From the NCBI GenBank assembly GCA_900542185.1, contig UQMZ01000044.1:1-30432 (forward strand): a DNA stretch of 30,432 nt. The letters run 5' to 3'. This stretch comes from an uncultured Bacteroidales bacterium (GTDB lineage Bacteria; Bacteroidota; Bacteroidia; Bacteroidales; Muribaculaceae). The notes beneath the pieces were generated by a model, which saw nothing but the letters and a program-made list of their open reading frames with translations, was not told the DNA's origin and did no database searches. Below, piece after piece: positions 23,351-30,275 of the stretch (position 1 is the first letter of the stretch; each line of letters opens with the position of its first letter). The position numbers were made by a program, and so were the translations under genes.

Positions 23351-24187
23351 ATGAAAAGAACTTTCGCACTTATTCTTTTTATGGCGATATTATCCGCCTG
23401 CAGACTTTTCGCGCAGCAACCCACGACTCTTGAACTGAAAGGCTCGCAGGGCAATCTGTATGCCTTGCTTCAAAGACCCGATACGTCGGATAAAATGCCA
23501 CTTGTGATATTGTGCCACGGGTTTGGGGGTGACTGTCAGTCCGGGCTGTTACAGGATATAGCGGATGACCTGTATCAAGACGGCATTGCAAGCCTGCGTT
23601 TTGATTTCAACGGCCATGGCAAGAGTGAGGGACTTTTCCAGAACATGACGGTGCTTAATGAAATCGAAGACCTTAAGGACGTGATAAAGTGGGCACAACA
23701 GCAGTCATGGGTGGAAAACATATCGTTATTGGGTCATTCGCAGGGTGGTGTCGTGGTCAGCATGACCGCCGGAGAGTTAGGCGATAAGGTCATTAAGAAC
23801 ATCGTTCTTATGGCACCAGCGGCCGTGCTTCGTGACGATGCGTTACGTGGCAGCACGATGGGCGCTCAGTATGATCCATGGAATATGACGGCGGAATATA
23901 TCCAATTGCCGTTCGGGGGATTGAAATTAGGACGTCGATATATAGAGACGGCGGTCACTTTGCCGATTTATGAAACGGCCTTTAATTACGACGGGCCGGT
24001 GCTCGTGATTCACGGTACCCATGACCGTGTTGTGCCGTACACATACGGAGAACGGTACAATCAGGGATACAGGCACAGCGCCATGAAGCTGATACCCGGC
24101 GAGGACCACGGTTTCAGCGTCAATACTTCCGAAGCCGCGCTTTATGCATCCGACTGGCTGACAAAGCAACTGCAGAGCGACAAGTAA
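23351..24187 (+). CDS. Exported alpha/beta hydrolase (cinnamoyl/feruloyl-esterase-like)
   Basis: This 278-residue protein has an N-terminal signal (FALILFMAILSAC, then LFAQ); Cys17 could be lipidated or cleavage could follow AQ. The serine hydrolase triad is complete: Ser130 in GHSQG, Asp225 in HGTHDRVVP and His253 in GEDHGF, with the oxyanion region in CHGFGGD. The layout matches bacterial cinnamoyl/feruloyl esterases and related carboxylesterases, which release hydroxycinnamates from plant cell-wall sugars. The substrate is inferred only from similarity. It is divergent from AraC. Its last 284 bp recur almost unchanged at 25149-25432. A terminator follows and overlaps the next gene's stop. 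Confidence 0.88.
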   Translation: MKRTFALILFMAILSACRLFAQQPTTLELKGSQGNLYALLQRPDTSDKMPLVILCHGFGGDCQSGLLQDIADDLYQDGIASLRFDFNGHGKSEGLFQNMTVLNEIEDLKDVIKWAQQQSWVENISLLGHSQGGVVVSMTAGELGDKVIKNIVLMAPAAVLRDDALRGSTMGAQYDPWNMTAEYIQLPFGGLKLGRRYIETAVTLPIYETAFNYDGPVLVIHGTHDRVVPYTYGERYNQGYRHSAMKLIPGEDHGFSVNTSEAALYASDWLTKQLQSDK

Positions 24188-24271
24188 TACCAATGATACT
24201 CAACACTCCACGGGTCAAGACAGATATAATGTGTCTTCCTGCGTTGTCGGCTTATCACAGACTCGCCCTGC

Positions 24272-24293
24272 CGGGATCGGGAGATCCCGTTTT
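24272..24293 (+). terminator. Terminator of the exported hydrolase gene
   Basis: CGGGATC (24272-24278) and GATCCCG (24283-24289) form a 7-bp stem with a 4-nt loop, followed by TTTTA. It overlaps the stop codon of the convergent GNAT gene. The duplicated copy near 25520 has lost the second arm. Confidence 0.75.
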
Positions 24294-24822
24294 ATAAATC
24301 GATAGAATACAGTTTGTGCTCCTTAAGCCAATGACCGTCGGCTAACGCCGGGTGCATGAAGGTTCCCTGAAAGCTCATGCCTATGCGTTTCATCACATTC
24401 TCCGAGGGAATATTCGGAACGGCTGTGAAGGAGTAAAGTTTATCGCAGAAATGTTTCCTGCGGGCATAGTCCAAACAAGCTTTGGCAGCTTCTGTTGCAT
24501 ATCCATGATGCCAGAATCTGTCTGATATGCGCCAGCCAATCTCCCAACCGGGTGAAAAAGGAGCATCGAAAGTAAATCGATGAAATCCCACATAACCGAT
24601 AAATTCACCGGATTCCTTAATTTCGACGGCATATAATCCGAAGCCTGTTTCTTCAAATTCAGCATTGATGCGATCCACGAAGGCATTTGATTCATCAATA
24701 GACAAAGTCGCCGGGAAATATTTCATGACATTCTCATTGCCGTTCATTTCTGCAAAGGATTCCATGTCTTCATATTTCCATGAACGTAATATTAGCCGAT
24801 CAGTTTCCATATATGTTTCCAT
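24292..24822 (-). CDS. RimJ/RimL-type GNAT acetyltransferase
   Basis: This is a 176-residue protein. METDRLILRSW is the standard start of the RimJ/RimL group, and it begins at the second ATG (24810), so the four residues before it (METY) may be untranslated. The domain includes FIGYVGFHRF, the GWEIGWRISDRFWHHGYATEA acetyl-CoA loop and VPNIPSENVMKRIGM. Homologues acetylate N-terminal or other amino groups, or small molecules; the substrate is unknown. The repeated ATGGAAAC (24822 and 24810) marks the point where its upstream sequence becomes nearly identical to that of the other GNAT gene at 26006. Confidence 0.88.
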   Translation of the reverse strand: METYMETDRLILRSWKYEDMESFAEMNGNENVMKYFPATLSIDESNAFVDRINAEFEETGFGLYAVEIKESGEFIGYVGFHRFTFDAPFSPGWEIGWRISDRFWHHGYATEAAKACLDYARRKHFCDKLYSFTAVPNIPSENVMKRIGMSFQGTFMHPALADGHWLKEHKLYSIDL

Positions 24823-24826
24823 ATCA

Positions 24827-24834
24827 CAAAATTA
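24827..24834 (-). promoter_or_regulatory. -7 box immediately upstream of the first GNAT gene
   Basis: TAATTTTG on the minus strand ends 4 nt before the ATG at 24822. Initiation about 7 nt downstream would make an almost leaderless transcript if that ATG is used, or a leader of about 10 nt for the ATG at 24810. Confidence 0.6.
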
Positions 24835-24924
24835 CCAATATTTACAATTTTTTGCAATTCAATTATCATATAATCTTGTATCATATCGTCTTGAGTAACT
24901 TGAATTAGATAATTATTATGATTG

Positions 24925-24979
24925 TTCGGTAGTTTGGCTGACTTTAAATTCGGTAGTTTGGCGCATTTTTCTTTTCGGC
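24925..24979. repeat. Solo copy of the TTCGGTAGTTTGGC direct-repeat array
   Basis: Two units beginning TTCGGTAGTTTGGC start at 24925 and 24949, and a partial TTCGGC starts at 24974. The 31 bp from 24949 to 24979 are identical to 30345-30375 in the ATPase-linked array. The A/T-rich flank just before the first unit also resembles the flank of the ATPase array. No ATPase gene is here, so this may be the scar of a lost copy. The remainder of the gap 24823-25074 contains promoter sequences only. Confidence 0.85.
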
Positions 24980-25046
24980 AGGAAGCTGGAGTGGAAAAAA
25001 GGTTATTTTACCATGGAATCAGATTTTTACATACGTTGTTTGTTAG

Positions 25047-25054
25047 TAATTTTG
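25047..25054 (+). promoter_or_regulatory. -7 box upstream of the AraC-fragment ORF
   Basis: TAATTTTG, with TTTT 19 bp upstream as a weak -33, lies 20 bp before the ATG at 25075. The promoter appears intact although its gene is broken. Confidence 0.55.
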
Positions 25055-25074
25055 CGCTTGAAAACTAAAGCATT

Positions 25075-25218
25075 ATGACAAACCGAGTAAAATTAGACAC
25101 TATACGACATCTCAACGATCATTACGGATTCAAGCATTTGAATCCTATAATTGCCGTTCGGGGGATTGAAATTAGGACGTCGATATATAGAGACGGCGGT
25201 CACTTTGCCGATTTATGA
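25075..25218 (+). pseudogene. 5' remnant of an AraC-type regulator gene fused to hydrolase sequence
   Basis: The 47-codon frame begins MTNRVKLDTIRHLNDHYGF and continues KHLNPI, which resembles the N-terminus of many Bacteroidetes AraC regulators (a short helix, then a LHPLVSVI-like strand). From 25149 onward the DNA is identical to the internal part of the hydrolase gene, read in a different frame, and a stop follows at 25216-25218. The junction is in ATTGCCGTT, which could encode the expected IAV of an AraC protein as well, so deletion by short homology is plausible. This is not the same sequence as the intact AraC gene in the window. Family assignment from about 25 residues is tentative. 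Confidence 0.5.
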
Positions 25219-25432
25219 AACGGCCTTTAATTACGACGGGCCGGTGCTCGTGATTCACGGTACCCATGACCGTGTTGTGCCGTACACATACGGAGAACGG
25301 TACAATCAGGGATACAGGCACAGCGCCATGAAGCTGATACCCGGCGAGGACCACGGTTTCAGTGTCAATACTGCCGAAGCCGCGCTTTATGCATCCGACT
25401 GGCTGACAAAGCAACTGCAGAGCGGCAAGTAA
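25149..25432 (+). pseudogene. Duplicated 3' third of the exported alpha/beta hydrolase gene
   Basis: This segment aligns without gaps to 23904-24187, ending at the same stop codon, with three differences in 284 bp: one silent, one Ser-to-Ala and one Asp-to-Gly. It retains the codons for the catalytic Asp and His but lacks the signal peptide, oxyanion region and Ser nucleophile, so it cannot encode an active hydrolase. The downstream flank also resembles that of the full gene, but much less closely (roughly two-thirds identical by eye, with small gaps). Confidence 0.92.
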
Positions 25433-25541
25433 TACGAATGATACCTAAGAAGTCCACAAGTCAAGATTGAGACAAGTCCTTTCCTGCGTCATTGACTAAT
25501 CACGATGTACGCAGCCGGGATCGGTCTATTCTAAATTTTTA

Positions 25542-26006
25542 TCAATATTTTTTTTGTTTTTTCAGGTAAATCATGTCACATAACGTTATCCCTTCCTCAA
25601 TGATGGGGGTGGGGTAATTATCTGTGAAAAAATTGGGGACACGGTGCGAATAGGAATAGCCGCAGGATTTATAAAACCTCAGTGTAGAGGGCGTTTCTCC
25701 GGTCCCAAGAATGATTTTTTTGTCTGAATGTTGTGATTCCACATATTCAAGCATTCGGCGCCCGTATCCATGCTTTCTGTATTCAGTTTCGACGGCAAGA
25801 TTTTTTATTTCAACAGTATCAGAATCAAGATTGACGATTACGCAAACGGCTATTGGCTTACCATTAAGCAAGCCGACATAAAGGCTTCCCGAATCAAGGT
25901 ACCGGTCAATCATAGATTCCGATTCATCACCCATAATAAGCAGTGGAAGGTACTGCTTCTTATTACTATAGGTCTCAATTATAGTAAAATTATCGTTGGT
26001 TTCCAT
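25542..26006 (-). CDS. GNAT acetyltransferase, second of the locus
   Basis: This 154-residue GNAT protein has KNLAVETEYRKHGYGRRMLEYV (acetyl-CoA loop with RxxGxG-like spacing) and STLRFYKSCGYSYSHRVPNFF. It belongs to a different GNAT subgroup from the gene at 24292-24822 and shares no obvious alignment with it beyond the fold. The C-terminal half (FFTDNYPTPIIEEG) recalls small GNATs of the YkkB/YitI type; the substrate is unknown. Its start ATGGAAAC and upstream 40 bp are nearly the same as those of the other GNAT gene, and its 3' neighbour is the duplicated hydrolase end. Confidence 0.88.
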   Translation of the reverse strand: METNDNFTIIETYSNKKQYLPLLIMGDESESMIDRYLDSGSLYVGLLNGKPIAVCVIVNLDSDTVEIKNLAVETEYRKHGYGRRMLEYVESQHSDKKIILGTGETPSTLRFYKSCGYSYSHRVPNFFTDNYPTPIIEEGITLCDMIYLKKQKKY

Positions 26007-26047
26007 ATCACGAAATTACAAATATTTACGATTTTTTGCAATTCAAT
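25999..26047 (-). repeat. Promoter/start segment shared by the two GNAT genes
   Basis: These 49 bp match 24815-24863 with only a few substitutions and no gap. The shared part covers the -7 box (TAATTTTG in the first copy, TAATTTCG here), the upstream A-tract and the first eight coding bases ATGGAAAC. Similarity stops at both ends. Confidence 0.85.
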
Positions 26048-26096
26048 TTTTGACAAAGTAATGGTGTCCGGGTCTTATATACAAAAACTATCCATT

Positions 26097-26289
26097 GAAG
26101 TTGTTTCTACTTATTTACGAAAGTTAAATATGAAGTGTTCATGCTTTCTTTTATTAACATTTGCGGATATTTTGCGCTGCTTTCGTCACTCTCATCGGCT
26201 CCGACCGCGAGGTCGCAGCCTCTTCGATTGACGAAATCAGCTGCAAAATATCCTGCAACTGTTAATAAAAAATAAGTAGAAACAACTTC
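26097..26289. mobile_element. 193-bp fold-back element, probable MITE
   Basis: The ends are perfect 19-bp inverted repeats (GAAGTTGTTTCTACTTATT at 26097-26115 and its complement at 26271-26289). Inside, 26149-26175 pairs with 26243-26270 (one mismatch, one gap), 26176-26188 pairs with 26229-26241 (one mismatch), and a central CGACC/GGTCG stem forms the tip. The trinucleotide ATT flanks both ends and may be a target duplication. No coding capacity is visible. It occupies most of the 308-bp gap 26007-26314. A large bidirectional terminator or structured RNA is an alternative. Confidence 0.75.
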
Positions 26290-26314
26290 ATTGTGAAATT
26301 AAAAAACAACAGTT

Positions 26315-26686
26315 ATGAATATAAGCAACGGATTAAAAGTTATGATTCTCGCCGCTCTGATTACGGTGGCGGGGAGCGGTCAGATCGAGGCTCGTGGGCG
26401 CCACCATCACGGGGTTCGTCCTCAGCGTGTTGTCGTCCACGTTCCGGCATCTCGCCCGGTCGTTACATCAAGAGTAAGCAATCGTTGCGGCCGGCAAGAA
26501 CGGTTGGCGATGGCCATTGCCTATCTCCGCAACCATAAGCATCTGACCGTGAAGCAATATGCCAAAATTACTTCACTTGACAGGAATGCGGCGGAGGCGG
26601 AACTTGACGTCTTCGCCTTGAATAGAAATATTCCGATCAGAGCTATTGTCAAAGGCAAGAAGAAACTCTATATAAAGGCAAGTTGA
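26315..26686 (+). CDS. Small exported basic protein with winged-helix-like C-terminus
   Basis: This 123-residue protein has a signal peptide (LKVMILAALITVAGSGQIEA), then a His/Arg/Val-rich linker (RGRHHHGVRPQRVVVHV). The C-terminal 60 residues (RLAMAIAYLRNHKHLTVKQYA, then SLDRNAAEAELDVFA and GKKKLYIKAS) look like a helix-turn-helix with a beta wing. An exported HTH-like fold would be unusual; it may serve as a protein-protein module. It starts 6 bp before the ECF sigma gene and is probably first in that operon. The fold assignment is inference and the function is unknown. Confidence 0.7.
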   Translation: MNISNGLKVMILAALITVAGSGQIEARGRHHHGVRPQRVVVHVPASRPVVTSRVSNRCGRQERLAMAIAYLRNHKHLTVKQYAKITSLDRNAAEAELDVFALNRNIPIRAIVKGKKKLYIKAS

Positions 26687-26691
26687 CCTGA

Positions 26692-27222
26692 ATGACAGAA
26701 GATTCCGACATCCTGTTTTCCATAAAGCGCAATACTGAAACCGGATTCCGCATGCTCATATCCATCTATCGTGAGCCGGTGTACTGGCACATCAGGCGTA
26801 TGGTGATCCATCATGCCGACGCACAGGATGCCACGCAGGAAACGTTTATCCGCGTATTCCGCTCCATCTCCGGGTTCAAGGGAGAGAGTTCGCTGAAAGT
26901 CTGGATCTACCGTATAGCCACAAACGAGGCGATGCGGCAGATGGGCAAGAAACATCCCGGGCATCTGTCTATGGACGATGTTGATTCGGAAGTGAGACTG
27001 ATCACGGCGGAAGAATATGTCAACTATGAGGATGCAGAAGCCGTAAAGCTTCAAAATGCCATACTGTCGTTGCCTCCAAAACAGCAGCTTGCATTCAATA
27101 TGAGGTATTATGATGAAATGGATTACGATGAAATAGCAAAAGTAATCGGTTCCACGATGTCGAGTGTGAAGGCGAGCTACCATATCGCGAAAGAAAAAAT
27201 AATAAAGTACATGAGCGAATGA
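26692..27222 (+). CDS. ECF-type RNA polymerase sigma factor
   Basis: This 176-residue protein has the standard two-domain ECF layout. Region 2 spans about 20-90 (YREPVYWHIRRMV, DAQDATQETFIRVFRSI, FKGESSLKVWIYRIATNEA) and region 4 about 120-176 (LPPKQQLAFNMRYYDEMDYDEIAKVIGSTMSSVKASYHIAKEKI). It redirects RNA polymerase to a specific regulon. A membrane protein gene 7 bp downstream is the likely anti-sigma factor, and a periplasmic Spy-like protein follows, so an envelope or metal-stress signal is likely. No promoter specific to this sigma factor could be identified. Confidence 0.93.
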   Translation: MTEDSDILFSIKRNTETGFRMLISIYREPVYWHIRRMVIHHADAQDATQETFIRVFRSISGFKGESSLKVWIYRIATNEAMRQMGKKHPGHLSMDDVDSEVRLITAEEYVNYEDAEAVKLQNAILSLPPKQQLAFNMRYYDEMDYDEIAKVIGSTMSSVKASYHIAKEKIIKYMSE

Positions 27223-27229
27223 TTTACGT

Positions 27230-27565
27230 ATGGAACAGAAATTCGATTTTGATAAAATAGGGAAACGGATGCCATACACTGTTCCCTCGGGAACATTCGA
27301 TGATATAGAGCATAATGTGGCGGACTCCTTAAGCCTAAGAAAGAAAAAGATGAACAAGTTTCATCTGTTCCGCTGGAGTGCCGGTCTGGCAGTCGCGGCA
27401 AGCATCGCGCTTCTGATTGTAGTCAGACCTACAAATTCGATTTCATCAACCACTTCCGACGATATGTTGACCAAGATAGATCTTGCAGAGGCAGATTTAA
27501 GCGAAGCTGACCGGGAATATCTGGTAGAAATATATAATGACGACATATTCATCAATCAAAAATAA
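27230..27565 (+). CDS. Probable anti-sigma factor, single-pass membrane protein
   Basis: This 111-residue protein has a cytoplasmic N-terminus with FDFDKIGKRMPYTVPSGTFDDIE, a motif common in Bacteroidetes proteins encoded next to ECF sigma genes. One membrane helix (about 49-67, SAGLAVAASIALLIVV) follows and then a short acidic periplasmic tail. No zinc-binding HxxxCxxC motif is present. Position and topology support sigma sequestration, though this is not proven by motif. Confidence 0.75.
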   Translation: MEQKFDFDKIGKRMPYTVPSGTFDDIEHNVADSLSLRKKKMNKFHLFRWSAGLAVAASIALLIVVRPTNSISSTTSDDMLTKIDLAEADLSEADREYLVEIYNDDIFINQK

Positions 27566-27569
27566 AGAC

Positions 27570-27983
27570 ATGAAAAAGTTTTTTCAGTTTATTCTCATGG
27601 CGCTTATCGTATTGGTGGGTGCTATGACCGCCTCGGCGCAGACGACATCAGGGCAAAGGCTGTCGCGTGAGGAACTTGCCGTCAGGCAGGCGAATTACAT
27701 CGCCAAGGAACTGGCACTTGACAGGACAGCGACACAGAAATACGTTGATACCTATTGTCAGTATCAGCGGGCACTCTGGAACCTGGGTCCGCGTCGTGGG
27801 CTGACAACGGAACAGCGGTTGGAAAGGAGCCAGCAGATACTTGATCTGCGAAAGAGATATAACACGATTTATCGTGGGTTCCTGTCCGAACAGCAACTTG
27901 ACAAAGCATATAAGATTGAAAAACGTCTGATAGACCGGATGCGTGGCCATAAAGGTCCGAAACGTCATCACAGAAGGAGATAA
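27570..27983 (+). CDS. Periplasmic Spy/CpxP-like protein
   Basis: From the ATG at 27570 (4 bp after the anti-sigma stop) the protein has 137 residues: a signal peptide (FQFILMALIVLVGAMTASAQ), then a helical body rich in Arg, Gln and Lys with LSREELAVRQANYIAKELAL and LTTEQRLERSQQILDLRKRY. These resemble the long curved helices and LTxxQ motifs of Spy/CpxP/CnrX-type stress sensors. The C-terminus is a His/Arg-rich tail (KGPKRHHRRR) that could bind metal or anionic partners. It may sense or buffer the stress that controls the sigma factor. Confidence 0.75.
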   Translation: MKKFFQFILMALIVLVGAMTASAQTTSGQRLSREELAVRQANYIAKELALDRTATQKYVDTYCQYQRALWNLGPRRGLTTEQRLERSQQILDLRKRYNTIYRGFLSEQQLDKAYKIEKRLIDRMRGHKGPKRHHRRR

Positions 27984-27984
27984 C

Positions 27985-28878
27985 ATGTTCAACGTGAAAA
28001 TAACCCGGAACCGGATACTGTTGTCAGGCATCCTTTTCATTATAGCTGAATGCTCGGCGGCGAGCCATGCTGAGTTTGGTTATGGCAGAATCGAGTCGGC
28101 GGGGATAGCTATGCCTTACCGGTATGCTGCCTTTAATGAAAGTGATTCGAGCAAACCGGCCCTTGTCATATACCTGCATGGAGGTTCAAGTAAAGGTGTG
28201 GATAATGAGACGCAGATGCTTGAAGCCGGGATAGACAGTATCGCCAATTATCTTACAGAACAAGATGGTAAAGCTATTTTTCTGGTTCCGCAATGTCCGG
28301 CTGACAAATTCTGGGGAGGTCCCATGCTCGGTGTCTTGAAGGCTTTGATAGACGAATTCAAGGAGGGTAAAGTCAATTACGACCGAATATATATTTTAGG
28401 CGGTTCGATGGGCGGTACGGGAACATGGAGCATGGTATCGGCTTATCCGGATTTATTCGCTGCGGCAATGCCTGTGGCCGGTAATCCATCCAAGTGTATT
28501 GCCGAGAATGTGTCGCAGACTCCCGTCTTCACTGTTATGGGTACTGCAGATACAATAATGAACGTGGAAACGACTTCAGATTTTATCGATAAGTTAAATT
28601 CCCTCGGTGGTATCACAAAACTCGATATTGAAGAAGGCTGGACTCATGAAGCGACATGTGTTCAGAGTTATACGGCGCCACGTCTTGACTGGGTGTTCAG
28701 CCATACACTTGAATCGTCAGGCATAGGGAATACAAATTTTGACAATACTGAAATAAAATATGTTATGAGATTCTCTCCGGACGGCAGGATTTTGCGAGAA
28801 GATACTACTAAAGGATTCTATATTGAAAGAACCGTATTCACTGACGGGAGTGTAACGGTAAGAAAGCTGTATCGATGA
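27985..28878 (+). CDS. Exported PHB-depolymerase/LpqC-like esterase
   Basis: I use the ATG at 27985 (1 bp after the previous stop), giving 297 residues with a signal peptide. The alpha/beta hydrolase triad is visible: Ser141 in GGSMGG, Asp189 in MGTADT and His221 in GWTHEA, with the oxyanion region in IYLHGGSS. Such proteins hydrolyse feruloyl, acetyl or polyester bonds. The last 40 residues (RFSPDGRILREDTTKGFYI, then TVRKLY) form a separate beta-rich tail like those on other secreted proteins of these bacteria. It is the last gene of the sigma operon, making it a candidate effector. No strong terminator is visible in the 67-bp convergent gap after it. Confidence 0.85.
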   Translation: MFNVKITRNRILLSGILFIIAECSAASHAEFGYGRIESAGIAMPYRYAAFNESDSSKPALVIYLHGGSSKGVDNETQMLEAGIDSIANYLTEQDGKAIFLVPQCPADKFWGGPMLGVLKALIDEFKEGKVNYDRIYILGGSMGGTGTWSMVSAYPDLFAAAMPVAGNPSKCIAENVSQTPVFTVMGTADTIMNVETTSDFIDKLNSLGGITKLDIEEGWTHEATCVQSYTAPRLDWVFSHTLESSGIGNTNFDNTEIKYVMRFSPDGRILREDTTKGFYIERTVFTDGSVTVRKLYR

Positions 28879-28945
28879 TTCGAACAATTCGATATAGACC
28901 TATGCTGCCGTAACAGGTCAGTTCCTTTAGCTTAGGCATCGTTCC

Positions 28946-30229
28946 TTAATCTTTCAGAGTGCCGATTGGAACCACATATACACCGTCCTCCCGGCGATAG
29001 GCGTATTCTCCTACAGCAGTGAGGACCATAAGGAATGACGGCGCTTTCATTTTATCTGTGTCGATCTTGTCGGCAAGTTCTTTAAGTGTTTTAGCCCCTT
29101 CGTTAATAAGTCTGTCTCCTCCGAGTTTTATCTCGACAAGTCCATAGCTGCCGTTCCGCAAATGTATGACTGCATCGCATTCGAGACCGTTCTTATCCCT
29201 GTAATGATACACTTTGCCATCGTTGGCTTCAGCATATACGCGCAAGTCGCGTATGCAAAGGGTCTCAAAAACAAGTCCGAATGTATTGAGATCGTTGATC
29301 AGGTCGTTGGGACCGAGTCCAAGAGCCGCTGTCGCTATGGACGGGTCGGTAAAATACCGTGTATCGGAAGTGCGGATTGCAGTCTTTGAGCGAAGGTTGG
29401 GATTCCATGCCTCCACATCTTCTACCACGAATATGTCTTTTAAAGCCTTTATATACGAAGAAATTGTGTCAGTATCAAATTTGTCGCCTTCATTGGATGA
29501 CAAATCCTGCCTGATTACTGACAGGTTTGCCTGTGATCCCTGATGACGGGCGTATGAGCATAACAGACGATGTACCCTGGAAGGCTCACGCTCCACTCCG
29601 TCCACCTTCTGAATATCGCGATGTTCTACAGCGTCAACATAATCAAAAGCTTGGTCCAATGCAATCTCCTCGTCCATACCGACAGATAGTGGCCAGCCTC
29701 CACGGCAGCAAAGGAAAGCCATATTCGATAAATCAATGCCGGAAGTGCCTGAAATGTCGGATGTATTGTCAAATAATGTTTTGATTGAAACATCGCCTGA
29801 AGATTCTCCCGATTCCCAAAGCGACATGGGACGCATTTTAAGCCATCCGAAACGTCCAGTCCCACTGTGGATCACCTCTCTCATATCCGCAGGAACACAG
29901 GAACCGGTCAGGATATAAAGACCAAGCGACGGACTATGGTCGGCATCGAACCTTACGGCATCCCAGAGAAGCGGTGCAACCTGCCATTCATCCAAAAGTC
30001 GCGGCTTTTCACCTCTTAACAATAGAGAGGGATTGAGGCGAGACAGCTCTATATTTTGAGCGACTTTGCCAGGTTCTGATACATAAAGGACGCTCTGTGC
30101 AAGTTGCTCGGCAGTAGTTGTCTTACCGCACCATTTCGGTCCTTCAATCAGTACAGCTCCTTTGCCTTTGAGTTTGCGCGACAGTAAATTATCGGCTATT
30201 CTCGGTCTATATGTTTCAATCTTAGTCAT
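28946..30229 (-). CDS. DUF4143/AAA_14 ATP-binding protein
   Basis: From the ATG at 30229 this is a 427-residue cytoplasmic protein. The N-terminal AAA-like ATPase has Walker A GPKWCGKTT (30-38), Walker B RLLDEW (77-82) and a TGSCVPAD sensor-like segment. The C-terminal half is DUF4143, with GLVFETLCIRDLRVYA followed by GLECDAVIH and LVEIKLG, matching the E-D-(E/Q)xK order of PD-(D/E)XK nuclease-like folds. The family is abundant in Bacteroidetes, often in many copies, and its function is unsettled. Four copies of a 23-bp repeat lie directly upstream of its promoter. The extended reading frame to 30253 overlaps the -7 box and is rejected. Confidence 0.92.
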   Translation of the reverse strand: MTKIETYRPRIADNLLSRKLKGKGAVLIEGPKWCGKTTTAEQLAQSVLYVSEPGKVAQNIELSRLNPSLLLRGEKPRLLDEWQVAPLLWDAVRFDADHSPSLGLYILTGSCVPADMREVIHSGTGRFGWLKMRPMSLWESGESSGDVSIKTLFDNTSDISGTSGIDLSNMAFLCCRGGWPLSVGMDEEIALDQAFDYVDAVEHRDIQKVDGVEREPSRVHRLLCSYARHQGSQANLSVIRQDLSSNEGDKFDTDTISSYIKALKDIFVVEDVEAWNPNLRSKTAIRTSDTRYFTDPSIATAALGLGPNDLINDLNTFGLVFETLCIRDLRVYAEANDGKVYHYRDKNGLECDAVIHLRNGSYGLVEIKLGGDRLINEGAKTLKELADKIDTDKMKAPSFLMVLTAVGEYAYRREDGVYVVPIGTLKD

Positions 30230-30250
30230 AGTGTCGATTCTATTTATCTG

Positions 30251-30267
30251 CAAAATTACAAAATTAT
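30251..30267 (-). promoter_or_regulatory. Tandem -7 boxes of the DUF4143 ATPase gene
   Basis: TAATTTTG occurs twice on the minus strand (30251-30258 and 30260-30267), about 21-30 bp before the start. The -33 position has no TTTG; instead the first 23-bp repeat begins at 30276. Confidence 0.6.
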
Positions 30268-30275
30268 TTTGATGA

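Noticed and set aside
26097..26289. Integron attC-type recombination site next to a GNAT cassette
   Set aside because: Although it is a long imperfect palindrome beside an acetyltransferase gene, I could not find the GTTRRRY/RYYYAAC core boxes, and no integrase gene is visible.
28879..28945. Terminator between the esterase and the ATPase genes
   Set aside because: Only a 4-bp CGAA/TTCG stem is visible; nothing strong enough to call.
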